Positions 16,626 through 25,960 of a stretch of DNA of 64,000 bases are shown one piece after another (positions within the stretch are counted from its first letter, which is position 1; every line of letters starts with the position of its first letter). The notes beneath the pieces were generated by a model. It was not told where the DNA came from. It saw only the letters and a list, made by a program, of their open reading frames with translations, and searched no databases. This DNA is from an uncultured Lachnospiraceae bacterium (GTDB lineage: Bacteria; Bacillota; Clostridia; Lachnospirales; Lachnospiraceae), in the NCBI GenBank assembly GCA_910585635.1, contig CAJUFE010000020.1, forward strand, positions 1-64,000. The letters are read 5' to 3'. A program made the translations under genes and the position numbers.

Positions 16626-17774
16626 TCACTGTTTGAAAAACCCTTTCTTCTTATGCTTCTCCCCCTCCGGGTACACCCCGGTCATGGCCTCGTCGAACTT
16701 GCGCAGAGCCTCCTTCTGGGCCTCGTTCATCCGCTCAGGCACCTGCACCACCAGGGTCACATAGTGGTCGCCCCGCAGGTTCCGGTTCCTTAAGGAAGGC
16801 ACGCCCTTGCCCTTTAGGCGGACCTTGGTATCGGTCTGGGTCCCGGCCTTGACCTCATACTCCACCTCTCCGTCCACGGTCTTGATCCGGATCGGGCCGC
16901 CTAAGGCCGCCCTGGCAAAGGAGATGGGTACGGTGGAGAAGATACTGGTATCCTGGCGCTTGAAGATCGGGTGCTGGGATACCACAGCCTCTACCAGGAG
17001 ATCCCCCCGCTCGCCGCCGTTCCTTCCCGGCTCGCCGCCGCCAGCCATGCGGACGCTCTGGCCGTTATCGATCCCGGCGGGGATGGTGACCTTAAACTTC
17101 TTCCGGGTGGTCTTATAGCCGGTGCCGTAGCAGTCGGGACATTTCTCCTTGATCACCTTGCCGGTGCCGCCGCAGTCCGGACAGGTCTGTACGTTCTGCA
17201 CCTGGCCAAAGAAGGACTGCTGCACATAGGTGATCTTGCCCTTGCCATTACATTTCCCGCAGGTCACCGGGGAGGTGCCGGCCTTAGCCCCGCTGCCCTG
17301 ACAGCTCTTGCACTCTTCCTTATAGTTGATCTCGATCTCCTTCTCGCAGCCAAATACCGCCTCCTCAAAGGTGATCCGGACCGCGCTCCGCACGTTCGCC
17401 CCGCGCATAGGCCCGTTAGAACGGCTGCGGCTCCGTCCGCCGCCGAAGATATCGCCGAAGATATCGCCAAAGATATCCCCCATATCGGCGCTGTTAAAAT
17501 CAAATCCGCCGAAGCCGCCAAAGCCGCCTCCGCCTCCCGCGCCGCCGTCAAATGCCGCATGGCCGAACTGGTCATACTGCTGGCGCTTCTGGGGGTCGCT
17601 CAAGACCGCGTAGGCCTCCGATGCCTCCTTGAACTTCTCGGCGGCCGTCTCGTCCCCCGGGTTCGCATCCGGGTGGTACTTCTTCGCCAGTACCCGGTAC
17701 GCTTTCTTTATGGCGGCCTCATCCGCGTCCTTTGGGACGCCTAAGACCTCATAATAATCTCTCTTATCTGCCAT
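16626..17774 (-). CDS. dnaJ: chaperone protein DnaJ
   Basis: About 382 residues, the usual length. J domain at 5-70 with the YHPD motif that contacts DnaK. Gly/Phe-rich linker around 75-125. Four zinc-binding repeats CKSCQGSG, CGKCNGKG, CPDCGGTG and CPDCYGTG, then the C-terminal substrate-binding domains. It stimulates DnaK ATPase and delivers unfolded clients. ATG at 17774 begins MADKRDYYEVLGV; the reading frame extends upstream without an RBS. Last gene of the hrcA operon, separated from dnaK by a 280-base gap with a hairpin. Confidence 0.97.
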   Translation of the reverse strand: MADKRDYYEVLGVPKDADEAAIKKAYRVLAKKYHPDANPGDETAAEKFKEASEAYAVLSDPQKRQQYDQFGHAAFDGGAGGGGGFGGFGGFDFNSADMGDIFGDIFGDIFGGGRSRSRSNGPMRGANVRSAVRITFEEAVFGCEKEIEINYKEECKSCQGSGAKAGTSPVTCGKCNGKGKITYVQQSFFGQVQNVQTCPDCGGTGKVIKEKCPDCYGTGYKTTRKKFKVTIPAGIDNGQSVRMAGGGEPGRNGGERGDLLVEAVVSQHPIFKRQDTSIFSTVPISFARAALGGPIRIKTVDGEVEYEVKAGTQTDTKVRLKGKGVPSLRNRNLRGDHYVTLVVQVPERMNEAQKEALRKFDEAMTGVYPEGEKHKKKGFFKQ

Positions 17775-17914
17775 GACTATAGCCCTTTCATGATCATCCG
17801 ACCGTTCAGCTGCCCATCCTCCATCATCCATCTGTACAGCCTATATCCGCGCACATGTCCAACGAAAGAAGAGCATCATCCATATGGTCGCCCGTTTTCT
17901 GCTCAACCTGCAAT

Positions 17915-17949
17915 AGGGGTTTGCGGAAAAGCTCTTCCGCAAAGCCCCT
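17915..17949 (-). other. stem-loop in the dnaK-dnaJ gap
   Basis: AGGGGTTTGCGGAA (17915-17928) pairs with TTCCGCAAAGCCCCT (17935-17949), one bulge. No T run follows on the minus strand, so it is more likely an mRNA processing or stability hairpin than a terminator. The rest of 17775-18054 shows no gene. Confidence 0.5.
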
Positions 17950-18054
17950 TATCTGCTTTCTCCCTATATGCTCACCGTCCGCCGTGACCGTCCAGATCCC
18001 AAAGGATCACCGCATCCCGGAGGGGTCACCGCGCACCGACAGCGGATCCGGTCC

Positions 18055-19938
18055 TTAGACCTCTTTAAAATCGCCGTCCACTACATCGTCGCCGTAGCCT
18101 GCGCCCGGACCTGCCTGACCTGCGCCTGCGCCCATATCCGGGCCTGGGCCTGCCTGGCCCGCGCCAGCCGCGCCCTGGGCCTGCTCATAGACCTTGGCGA
18201 ACAGCTTCTGGGCGCTGTTCATCAGCTTCTCTCTGCCGGCCTTGATCTCCTCTACCTGACTGTCGGTCATCTGATCCACCGGCGCCTTGTTGATCGCTTC
18301 CTTTAATGCGGTAAGATCCGCCTCTACATCGGCCTTATCGGAGGCATCCAGCTTATCGCCTACCTCCTCCAATGCCTTCTCGGTCTGGAACACCATGGCG
18401 TCCGCATCGTTCCTGGCGTCGATGGCCTCTTTCTTCTTCTTATCCTGAGCCTCGTACTCGGCGGCTTCCTTCACGGCCTTCTGGATATCGTCATCGGACA
18501 TGTTGGAACCGGAGGTGATCGTGATATGCTGCTCCTTGCCGGTGCCCAGATCCTTGGCGGATACGTTCACGATCCCGTTGGCGTCGATATCAAAGGTGAC
18601 CTCGATCTGGGGTACGCCTCTCCTTGCGGGCGGGATCCCATCCAGACGGAACTGGCCTAAGGTCTTGTTATCTCTTGCGAACTGCCGCTCGCCCTGGACC
18701 ACATGGATATCCACCGCGGTCTGGTTATCGGCCGCTGTCGAGAAGATCTGGCTCTTCTTGGTGGGGATGGTGGTGTTCCGCTCGATCAGCCTGGTGGCCA
18801 CGCCGCCCATGGTCTCGATGGACAGGGACAACGGGGTCACATCCAGCAGCAGGATATCCCCTGCGCCGGCGTCCCCTGCCAGCTTGCCGCCCTGGATCGC
18901 CGCGCCGATCGCCACGCACTCGTCAGGGTTCAAGGACTTGCTGGGCTCCTTGCCGGTCAGCTGCTTCACCTTATCCTGCGCGGAGATCATACGGGTAGAG
19001 CCGCCAACTAACAGCACCTTGCCCAGCTCCGAGGAGGAGATGCCCGCGTCACGCAGCGCGTTCTGTACCGGGATCGCCGTCCGCTCGATCAGGTCGTGGG
19101 TCAGCTCGTCGAACTTCGCCCTGGTCAGGTCCACATCCAGATGCTTGGGGCCTTCCGGGGTGGCCGTGATGAAGGGCAGGTTGATATTGGTGGTGGTGGC
19201 GGTGGACAGCTCCTTCTTCGCCTTCTCTGCCGCCTCTTTTAACCGCTGGAGGGCCATCTTGTCATTGGAAAGGTCCACCCCTTCGGCCTTCTTGTATTCG
19301 CTGATCAGCCACTGGGTGATCGCGTTGTCAAAATCATCGCCGCCCAAGCGGGTGTCGCCGTTGGTGGAGAGCACCTCGATCACGCCGTCCCCGATCTCGA
19401 TGATCGAAACGTCGAAGGTACCGCCGCCTAAGTCGTATACCATGATCTTCTGCTCTTTTTCATTATCCAGGCCATAGGCCAGGGCTGCCGCGGTGGGCTC
19501 GTTGATGATACGCTTTACATCCAGGCCCGCGATCTTTCCCGCGTCCTTAGTAGCCTGACGCTGGGCGTCGTTAAAATACGCAGGGACCGTGATGACGGCT
19601 TCCGTCACCTTCTCACCTAGATAGCTCTCTGCGTCCGCCTTCAGCTTCTGCAGGATCATCGCGGAGATCTCCTGGGGCGTATACCGCTTCTCGTCGATCG
19701 TCACCTTATAGTCTGTACCCATATGCCGCTTGATCGAGGAGATGGTCCGGTCCGCGTTGGTCACGGCCTGACGCTTAGCCGGCTCACCCACTAAACGCTC
19801 GCCGGTCTTTGTAAATGCCACGATCGAAGGTGTGGTCCTGATGCCCTCTGCATTGGCGATAACGGTGGGCTTTCCACCTTCCATGACGGCCACACAGCTG
19901 TTTGTCGTACCCAGATCGATACCGATTATCTTGCTCAT
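18055..19938 (-). CDS. dnaK: chaperone protein DnaK (Hsp70)
   Basis: About 627 residues. Begins MSKIIGIDLGTTNSCVAVM. ATPase domain motifs include VPAYFNDAQRQATKDAG, YDLGGGTFDVS and LLVGGSTRM. The substrate-binding domain follows (LLDVTPLSLSIET), and the C terminus is a Gly/Ala-rich tail after the helical lid. ATP-driven folding chaperone working with DnaJ and GrpE. ATG at 19938 with AGGAGG upstream. Third gene of the CIRCE-controlled operon, 64 bases after grpE. Confidence 0.98.
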   Translation of the reverse strand: MSKIIGIDLGTTNSCVAVMEGGKPTVIANAEGIRTTPSIVAFTKTGERLVGEPAKRQAVTNADRTISSIKRHMGTDYKVTIDEKRYTPQEISAMILQKLKADAESYLGEKVTEAVITVPAYFNDAQRQATKDAGKIAGLDVKRIINEPTAAALAYGLDNEKEQKIMVYDLGGGTFDVSIIEIGDGVIEVLSTNGDTRLGGDDFDNAITQWLISEYKKAEGVDLSNDKMALQRLKEAAEKAKKELSTATTTNINLPFITATPEGPKHLDVDLTRAKFDELTHDLIERTAIPVQNALRDAGISSSELGKVLLVGGSTRMISAQDKVKQLTGKEPSKSLNPDECVAIGAAIQGGKLAGDAGAGDILLLDVTPLSLSIETMGGVATRLIERNTTIPTKKSQIFSTAADNQTAVDIHVVQGERQFARDNKTLGQFRLDGIPPARRGVPQIEVTFDIDANGIVNVSAKDLGTGKEQHITITSGSNMSDDDIQKAVKEAAEYEAQDKKKKEAIDARNDADAMVFQTEKALEEVGDKLDASDKADVEADLTALKEAINKAPVDQMTDSQVEEIKAGREKLMNSAQKLFAKVYEQAQGAAGAGQAGPGPDMGAGAGQAGPGAGYGDDVVDGDFKEV

Positions 19939-20002
19939 AGTTTTTCCTCCTGGACTCATCGTCCTATGCTCTATATTAAGATCAATACGTTACTGCCTTT
20001 TT

Positions 20003-20776
20003 CTAGTTCGCTACCTGCACCATGCTGTGGCGGACCACGCTGTCACGGTACATATAGCCTTTCTGGAGCTCGGCGGACACCACGTTCTCGCCTAAGCTCT
20101 CGTCATCCACATGCATCACGGCATTGTGGAAGTTGGGATCGAAGGGCTTTCCCATCGCTTCGATGGGGGTCACGCCCACATCCTCTAAGGTCTTTAAGAA
20201 CTGCTTGTGGATCATCTCCATCCCTTCCGCCAGGGAGGAGTCCTTCGCGTCCTCCGGGATCGCCGCTATGCCCCTCTCTAAGTTATCCAGCACCGGGAGG
20301 ATCTTCTCGATGATATCCTTGGCCCCGATCTCATACATGGCGGCCTTTTCCTTATCGGTGCGCTTGCGGTAATTGTCGAACTCGGCCATGGACCGGCGCA
20401 GCCGGTCGGTCAGATCCTCGATCTTTTCATCTTTTGGATCTTTCTTTTCTTTTTTATGGAAGAATCCTTTTTTCTCTTTTTCTCTGCCGTCTCCGGGAGC
20501 CGCTCCCTCGCCCATCTCCTCCGGGGCATCGTCGCTCCCGTGAGCAGGCTCCTCTCCCTGGCCGCCCTCAGCGGCTCCATCCACCGCACACTGGCCAGCC
20601 TGACCGTCTCCATGACCGCCATCTGCCTGCCCGTCTTTGGAGGCGCTCATCCCCTCCTGCTCCGCCTGGCGGGCTGCCCCCTCTTGGGGAGCGCCTGACG
20701 CGGCTTCCTTCTCCGGACAGTCCTCCCGGCGCATCTCTTCTGCCGCCTGCCCGTTCTCCTTTATGGTCTTTTCCAC
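20003..20776 (-). CDS. grpE: nucleotide exchange factor GrpE
   Basis: About 257 residues, longer than typical GrpE (about 190) because the first 110 residues are a low-complexity acidic Ala/Gly/Glu-rich tail ending in a Lys-rich stretch. The conserved part runs from about 115: a long coiled coil with FDNYRKRTDKEK, then the beta domain PFDPNFHNAVMHV and ELQKGYMYRDSVVRHSMVQVAN. Releases ADP from DnaK. GTG at 20776 has GGGAAAGG upstream; a GTG at 20803 overlapping the hrcA stop as GTGA is an alternative that implies translational coupling. Confidence 0.94.
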   Translation of the reverse strand: MEKTIKENGQAAEEMRREDCPEKEAASGAPQEGAARQAEQEGMSASKDGQADGGHGDGQAGQCAVDGAAEGGQGEEPAHGSDDAPEEMGEGAAPGDGREKEKKGFFHKKEKKDPKDEKIEDLTDRLRRSMAEFDNYRKRTDKEKAAMYEIGAKDIIEKILPVLDNLERGIAAIPEDAKDSSLAEGMEMIHKQFLKTLEDVGVTPIEAMGKPFDPNFHNAVMHVDDESLGENVVSAELQKGYMYRDSVVRHSMVQVAN

Positions 20777-20799
20777 TTTTATCACCTTTCCCTTAACCG

Positions 20800-21852
20800 T
20801 CACCTGCTGTCATCAGGCGGTTTGTTAAAAGCCGCGTCCAGCTGGCTCATCACATTCCGCAGGGTGCTCACTACCTTGTCATAATCCATCCGCTTTGGGC
20901 CTACGATCCCGATGGTCCCCCGCAGTCCCTCGCCCAATACATAGTTGGCGGTCACTACACTGCAGTCCTTCATGGACCGCACCGGCATCTCGTCGCCGAT
21001 ATAGACCTGGATCCCGGTGCCGGCATCCTTTTCCGAAGAGTTCACCTCCTCGATCAGCTCCTGGAGCATATCCTTCTGTTCAAAGGTGCTGAGGAGCTGG
21101 CTGGCACGCCCTCCGTCGCTGAGCTCCGGATACTTAAAGATGTTGGTGGCGCCGCTGGTATAGATCGGGAGATCCTCCCCGTCCGCCCGGACCGCTTCTG
21201 CCAGCCGGTCCAGGACCGCCCTCACCACCTCGCTGTGAGGCCCGGCCTGCTCCTTTAACCGGGAGATGAGCCCTAGATTGATCTCCTCCACCGTCAGCCC
21301 GTTCAGCGCGCTGTTCAAAAGGATGTTCAGGTTCAAGATCGTCTCATCCGGGAGCCGCTCATGGAGCGGGAGCATGGCGTTCTTGATGATGTTCCCCTCC
21401 ATCACGATCACCAGCAGCAGCTTATCGGCATCCATCTTGGAAAGCTGGATGAACTTCAGCTTGTTCTGGTCATAGTGTGGCCCGCTGATCAGCGCCGCAT
21501 AATTGGTATTCGATGCCAGCATCTGCACCAGACGCTTTAAGACCAGCTCCAGCCGGTCTACCCGCTGGAACATCAGCTCCTGGACCTGGCTGATCTCCTG
21601 TTCCTTCTCCTCCATCAGCTGATCCACATAGAACCGGTAGCCCTTATCCGAGGGGATCCGTCCGGCTGAGGTATGGGGCTGGATGATGTAGCCCATCTCC
21701 TCTAAGTCGGACATCTCATTCCGGATGGTGGCGGAGCTGAGCTTTAAGTCGGAGTATTTGGAAATGGTCCTGGATCCCACCGGTTCTCCTGTCTCCAGAT
21801 AGGTCTTGATGATCGCCTTTAATATGGTGACTTTCCTTCCGTCCAGTTCCAT
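20800..21852 (-). CDS. hrcA: heat-inducible transcription repressor HrcA
   Basis: 350 residues. N-terminal winged helix (ILKAIIKTYLETGEPVGSRT, then SSATIRNEMSDLEEMGYI), followed by the HrcA GAF-like and dimerisation regions ending in GPKRMDYDKVVSTLRNVM. Represses class I heat-shock genes by binding CIRCE, helped by GroEL. ATG at 21852 with AAAGGAGG upstream. It is first in hrcA-grpE-dnaK-dnaJ, and a perfect CIRCE lies 69 bases before the start. Confidence 0.97.
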   Translation of the reverse strand: MELDGRKVTILKAIIKTYLETGEPVGSRTISKYSDLKLSSATIRNEMSDLEEMGYIIQPHTSAGRIPSDKGYRFYVDQLMEEKEQEISQVQELMFQRVDRLELVLKRLVQMLASNTNYAALISGPHYDQNKLKFIQLSKMDADKLLLVIVMEGNIIKNAMLPLHERLPDETILNLNILLNSALNGLTVEEINLGLISRLKEQAGPHSEVVRAVLDRLAEAVRADGEDLPIYTSGATNIFKYPELSDGGRASQLLSTFEQKDMLQELIEEVNSSEKDAGTGIQVYIGDEMPVRSMKDCSVVTANYVLGEGLRGTIGIVGPKRMDYDKVVSTLRNVMSQLDAAFNKPPDDSR

Positions 21853-21920
21853 CTCGCCCTCCTTTCCAGCCCTGTAAACCGCTCTGCCTTGTGGTCTTTT
21901 CTATCTTTTTCTTTCTCTTG

Positions 21921-21947
21921 TTAGCACTCGACAACATCGAGTGCTAA
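21921..21947. promoter_or_regulatory. CIRCE operator (HrcA binding site)
   Basis: TTAGCACTC-N9-GAGTGCTAA, an exact match to the CIRCE consensus, located between the hrcA promoter and its start codon. HrcA bound here represses the whole operon at normal temperature. Confidence 0.98.
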
Positions 21948-21961
21948 TCTCTACGTAAGTT

Positions 21962-21990
21962 AATATATTACGATCCATCCTATTTGTCAA
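21962..21990 (-). promoter_or_regulatory. sigma-A promoter of the hrcA operon
   Basis: On the minus strand TTGACA (21990-21985), 17-base spacer, TATATT (21967-21962). CIRCE begins 15 bases downstream, so bound HrcA would cover the transcription start. Confidence 0.9.
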
Positions 21991-22081
21991 TACCATTTTT
22001 TAAAACTTACAGTTCCATCCGCGCATAAGGCTACTTTTCAGGTTGACCAGAGGTCCTCTCCGGGAATGGCCTGTCATAAAA

Positions 22082-22121
22082 GGATCCGGCCATACAGGTG
22101 CTGTCCTGTATGGCCGGATCC
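22082..22121 (-). terminator. intrinsic terminator of the sulfur operon
   Basis: A perfect 17-bp stem (22082-22098 with 22105-22121, six-base loop) is followed on the minus strand by TTTT. It lies 33 bases beyond the glutaredoxin-like gene and isolates the sulfur operon from hrcA. Confidence 0.88.
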
Positions 22122-22153
22122 TCACATTGGTCATCTGTCCGTCTGCTTTTGTA

Positions 22154-22408
22154 CTATCTCCCTAAGATCTCTCCAAGGTCCAAGGTGGTGGTCCCATCCT
22201 CCCGCACGAAGCAGGGGATCCCGATCCCGCCCTTTTCCCGCACAGCGGCATATAAGGGGTTGCTGTCCCGCTGGGCCAGATAGGCTTTCAGATCCGGCAG
22301 GCTTGCCGACAAATCCTTAAAGTCGATCTCGATCTTCGCCTCCACTAACTGGTTCAATGCATACAAGGTGTCCGGGCATAGATGGCTCCCGATAACGGTC
22401 ACTTTCAT
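22154..22408 (-). CDS. glutaredoxin-like protein
   Basis: 84 residues with a thioredoxin-like fold pattern. The active-site position reads SHLCPDT (single Cys11, not CxxC), followed by the glutaredoxin-like GIPCFVREDG cis-proline region. A monothiol site suggests thiol exchange or persulfide transfer. Last gene of the run malY-symporter-ridA-CoADR-grx, 36 bases after the oxidoreductase gene. Similar small proteins in Lachnospiraceae are called glutaredoxin-related and their exact role is not established. Confidence 0.75.
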   Translation of the reverse strand: MKVTVIGSHLCPDTLYALNQLVEAKIEIDFKDLSASLPDLKAYLAQRDSNPLYAAVREKGGIGIPCFVREDGTTTLDLGEILGR

Positions 22409-22444
22409 GTTCTCGTCCTCTCTTTCTTTTTCTTTTCCTTTTTT

Positions 22445-24118
22445 CTATCCCTTTTTACGGCGCTCTGCCTCTGCCGTTATGGCCTGCTCATCCAGGACCA
22501 TCTCTTTATATAAGGCATATCCACCGGAAAGGTTCCTTGTCTCTGCCCCGTGCTGCTCTAAGATGCGCTGGGCGATGTACCCTCTGAGGCCGATCTGGCA
22601 GTTCAGGTAGATCTTCTTTGACCGGTCGATCTCCTCTATGCGCTGCCGCAGCTCATCTAAGGGGATGTTGATAAAGCCTGGTATATGGCCTTCTCTATAT
22701 TCCTCCGGCTTTCGCACATCGATGCAGACCGCATCTTTGGGGAGCGCCGGGATATCCTCCAGGTAGAATGGTCTCATCCGCCCTTCCAGGATATTTTCGA
22801 TCACATAGCCCACCATGTTCACCGGGTCCTTTGCCGATGAAAAGGGCGGTGCATAGGACAGCTCCTCCTCCTGGAGCTGGTAGCAGGTCTGTGCAGAGCG
22901 GACCGCGGCTGCCAGCAGATCGATCCGTTTATCCACCCCGTCCTGCCCCACGATCTGCGCCCCTAGGATCTGCCCGCTCTCTGGGTCGAACAAGGTCTTT
23001 ATGACCATCTGGCTCCCGCCCGGGTAATAGCCGGCATGGGAAGCGGACACGGTGAAGACCTTCCCGTAAGGCCGTCCCTGGGCCTTTAGGCTGTCCTCCT
23101 TCTCACCGGTCACCGCGGCCGTCAGATCGAAAAACCGCATGATCGACGTTCCCTGGCTGCCCTTATATGCGCGTTTTTTACCGGTCAGGTTATCCGCCAC
23201 GATCCGCCCCTGCTTATTGGCCGGGGAGGCTAAGGGGATCAGGACCTTTTGTCCACTGACCACATGGTCCACCGAGACCGCATCACCTAAGGCGTAGACA
23301 TCCGGGCAGGAGGTCTCCATATAAGGATCCACCAGGATCTCACCTCGTGTCCCCCGGGCGATCTTGCTCCCTTCCAGAAATCCGGTAGCCGGGCGGACGC
23401 CCATACTGAGGATGATCATATCCGCCTCTATGTGGGTCCCGTCCTTAAGGATCACCCCTTGCGGGTCTATGGCCTGGCACATCTGGGCCAGATACAGCTC
23501 GATCCCCCTTGCCCGGATCGTATTATGGATCTGGTGGGCCATATCTTGGTCAAAGGGCGGCATCACATGGGAGGCCCCCTCCACCACCGATACGGCGATC
23601 TTCCTCTCCGCCAGGTTCTCCGCGATCTCCAGCCCGATAAAGCCCGCTCCGATCACCGCGCAGGTCCGGGGCTTTTTCTCCTGGATATAGTCATAGATCC
23701 GATAGGAATCCTCTACGTTGCGCAGGGTAAAGACCCGCGCCCTTTCCTCTAAAAGCCCTGGGATCGGCGGGACCACCGGCTCCGCCCCCGGCGAGAGGAC
23801 CAGCTTATCGTAGGTCTCCTCATAGACCTGTCCTCCTGCGCGGACGGACACGGACTTGCGGTCCGTATCCACCCCGATCGCCTCATGCCCGGTCCGGACA
23901 TCCACACGGAAACGGTCGTGAAAGCTCTTGGGGGTCTGGAGCTGCAGCTTCTCCTTCTCCTTGATCACCCCGCCCACATAATAGGGGAGGCCGCAGTTGG
24001 CATAGGAGATATGGGGCCCCTTCTCCAGCAGGATGATCTTGGCATGCTCATCATTTCTCCGGAGGCGTGCCGCTGTGCCCGCGCCGCCGGCCACACCTCC
24101 CACGATCACTACCTTCAT
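22445..24118 (-). CDS. CoA-disulfide reductase-like flavoprotein fused to a rhodanese domain
   Basis: 557 residues. FAD-binding start VVIVGGVAGGAGTAARLRR, the family's single redox cysteine in SYANCGLPYYVGG (Cys42), a second nucleotide-binding fold (AVIGAGFIGLEIAENL) and a dimerisation domain. From about 465 to 545 there is a rhodanese domain whose catalytic loop is LNCQIGLRG (Cys507). This is the architecture of CoADR-RHD enzymes, which reduce CoA disulfide or persulfide and polysulfide with NAD(P)H. In this operon it fits removal of persulfides made by cysteine breakdown. ATG at 24118 with GGAGG upstream; 27 bases after ridA. Confidence 0.9.
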   Translation of the reverse strand: MKVVIVGGVAGGAGTAARLRRNDEHAKIILLEKGPHISYANCGLPYYVGGVIKEKEKLQLQTPKSFHDRFRVDVRTGHEAIGVDTDRKSVSVRAGGQVYEETYDKLVLSPGAEPVVPPIPGLLEERARVFTLRNVEDSYRIYDYIQEKKPRTCAVIGAGFIGLEIAENLAERKIAVSVVEGASHVMPPFDQDMAHQIHNTIRARGIELYLAQMCQAIDPQGVILKDGTHIEADMIILSMGVRPATGFLEGSKIARGTRGEILVDPYMETSCPDVYALGDAVSVDHVVSGQKVLIPLASPANKQGRIVADNLTGKKRAYKGSQGTSIMRFFDLTAAVTGEKEDSLKAQGRPYGKVFTVSASHAGYYPGGSQMVIKTLFDPESGQILGAQIVGQDGVDKRIDLLAAAVRSAQTCYQLQEEELSYAPPFSSAKDPVNMVGYVIENILEGRMRPFYLEDIPALPKDAVCIDVRKPEEYREGHIPGFINIPLDELRQRIEEIDRSKKIYLNCQIGLRGYIAQRILEQHGAETRNLSGGYALYKEMVLDEQAITAEAERRKKG

Positions 24119-24145
24119 ATCGCTCCCTCCTTCTCTGCCTTCGCC

Positions 24146-24514
24146 TTATCGCTCTGCCATGGCCTCGATCTCACACAGGACCCCCTTCGGCAATGTCTTC
24201 ACCGCCACACAGCTGCGGGCCGGCTTTGAGATAAAATAGCGGGCATATACCTCGTTAAAGGCGGCGAAGTCCCCCATATCTGCCAGGAAGCAGGTGGTCT
24301 TAAAGATCTTTTCGAACCCGTCCCCTGCCGCCTCTAAGATCGCGCCTACATTTTGGCAGCTCTGCTCCGCCTGGGCGGCGATCCCCTCCGGGACCTGGCC
24401 GTTTTCCGGATCCACTGGGATCTGGCCGGATGTATAGACGATCCCGTTCACCTCAAAGCCCTGGGAATACGGTCCGATCGCGCCTGGTGCTTTTTCTGTG
24501 TTGATCATTTTCAT
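24146..24514 (-). CDS. ridA: RidA family enamine/imine deaminase
   Basis: 122 residues, the normal length. Conserved GAIGPYSQG at 11-19, TSGQIPVDPENG, and the C-terminal PARSCVAVKTLPKG..CEIEA block whose Arg binds the substrate carboxylate. Hydrolyses 2-aminoacrylate/2-iminopropionate, the reactive product of cysteine and cystathionine beta-elimination. Placement downstream of a PLP-dependent C-S lyase fits that role directly. Tandem repeats lie just upstream at 24542-24597. Confidence 0.95.
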   Translation of the reverse strand: MKMINTEKAPGAIGPYSQGFEVNGIVYTSGQIPVDPENGQVPEGIAAQAEQSCQNVGAILEAAGDGFEKIFKTTCFLADMGDFAAFNEVYARYFISKPARSCVAVKTLPKGVLCEIEAMAER

Positions 24515-24541
24515 GTCTTTTCTCCTCTCATCCTGTTTTTC

Positions 24542-24597
24542 TTTATCTGTGTTTTCTTTATCTGTATCTTTCTTTATCTGTATCTTTCTTTATCTGT
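24542..24597. repeat. 16-bp tandem repeat upstream of ridA
   Basis: About 3.5 copies of a unit like TTTATCTGTATCTTTC in the 169-base gap between the symporter stop and the ridA start. On the minus-strand message this is an A/G-rich stretch close to the ridA RBS. Possibly only replication slippage. Confidence 0.75.
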
Positions 24598-24683
24598 GCT
24601 CTTCTTTCTTGCTTTTTTCTGGTGTCTTCTCTTTCCGGTATCTTTCTTTAATACGCTCATGCGCTCTGCCCACTCCTGCCCGG

Positions 24684-25934
24684 TCAGCTTTCCAAGACCC
24701 CTGCGGCCATCTTTTTCTCCAGCCAGTCCTTTCCTTCCACCAGCCTGGTGATCATCATGGAAGCGATCGTATCGCCGGATGCGTTCAGACAGGTGGCTGC
24801 CGGGTCCACCAGGAAGCCGATCGTGGCGATCAGCGGGAATGCCTCTGCCGGGAAGCCGAACAGGCTGACGATCAGCATCTCGCCCACCAGACCGCCGCCC
24901 GGCGCTCCAGAAAGGACGAAGGCGCTGAGGATCGATACCGCGATCGCCATGGCATAGGTATCGATGCCGGTAAAAGGCATCTGGAAGATCCCGAATAAAA
25001 ACGCGATCTTCGTGATCGCCGACAGCACGGAGCCGTCCATGTGCATGGTCGCGCCCATGGGCAGGACGATGTTGCTGATATCCTCCGGTACCCCGATCTT
25101 CCTGCAGGCCTCCATGTTCACCGGCAGGGTCGCCACGGAGCTCTGGGTCGCAAAGGCGGTCACCGCCGGGTTAAAGATATTTTTCAGCATCTGGCGGATC
25201 CCCAGGCTCCCGGCCGCAAAGTAGCTGTACAGCGGGAAAAAGACCACCGCGTACACCGCGCACATGGGATAATAGATCAGCATGGTCCGTCCGTAATCCC
25301 CGATCAGCTGCGGGCCGAACTCCCCTACCAGGTTGGCAAAATAAGCGCCCAGGCCCACCGGGGCCAGCTTCATGATCATATCCACCATCTTCATGATGAT
25401 ATCGTTCAGATCGTTCAAAAGCCTTCCCACCGTGCTCTCCTGTCCGCCGCAGGTGGCCACGGCCAGCCCGGACATGATCGCGAACACGATGATCGGGAGC
25501 ATGTTGCTGCGGCTCATCAGCCCGGAGAAGTCATCCACGGTCAGCGCGCCTACCACCATGCTGCTGATATCCGAAGCACCCTCCATCTCGGCCGCTCCCA
25601 TGGCGATCGTGGTATTGGCGGCCGGCGACCAGATATTGACCACCACCAGCACTAAAGCGGCGGCGAACATGCCGGTCACCACAAAGGTCAGCACCAGGCT
25701 GCCCAGGATCTTCCCCAAACGCTTCATATTGACCATGTTGCCTACAGCGGTAGTGATCGATACAAATACCATGGGGACCACGATCGTGAACATCAGGTTC
25801 AAGAAGATCTGTCCCACAGGGGCCAGGACCGTAGCCCTCTCCCCAAGGACCAGCCCCAGCAGGGCTCCGATGATGATGCCGCCTAACAAGATCAGCGGAA
25901 AACGATAGCTGTCCCATATCTTTTTCTTATCCAT
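24684..25934 (-). CDS. sodium:dicarboxylate/amino acid symporter (DAACS family)
   Basis: About 416 residues with roughly eight TM helices and re-entrant loops. Family motifs: TQSSVATLPVNME (serine-rich loop HP1 region), MGATMHMDGS, and DPAATCLNASGD near the C terminus that binds substrate and sodium. DAACS members carry glutamate, C4-dicarboxylates, serine or cystine (TcyP). The setting between a cysteine C-S lyase and ridA suggests cystine, cysteine or a related amino acid. ATG at 25934 with AAAGGAGG upstream, 26 bases after malY. Confidence 0.92.
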   Translation of the reverse strand: MDKKKIWDSYRFPLILLGGIIIGALLGLVLGERATVLAPVGQIFLNLMFTIVVPMVFVSITTAVGNMVNMKRLGKILGSLVLTFVVTGMFAAALVLVVVNIWSPAANTTIAMGAAEMEGASDISSMVVGALTVDDFSGLMSRSNMLPIIVFAIMSGLAVATCGGQESTVGRLLNDLNDIIMKMVDMIMKLAPVGLGAYFANLVGEFGPQLIGDYGRTMLIYYPMCAVYAVVFFPLYSYFAAGSLGIRQMLKNIFNPAVTAFATQSSVATLPVNMEACRKIGVPEDISNIVLPMGATMHMDGSVLSAITKIAFLFGIFQMPFTGIDTYAMAIAVSILSAFVLSGAPGGGLVGEMLIVSLFGFPAEAFPLIATIGFLVDPAATCLNASGDTIASMMITRLVEGKDWLEKKMAAGVLES

Positions 25935-25960
25935 AGCTCTTCCTCCTTTGTGATCGGTCT

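Noticed and set aside
18500..19477. Long open frame (325 codons) antisense to dnaK
   Set aside because: It mirrors the codon bias of dnaK, has no RBS and no recognisable domain. Long antisense frames are expected opposite GC-rich genes.
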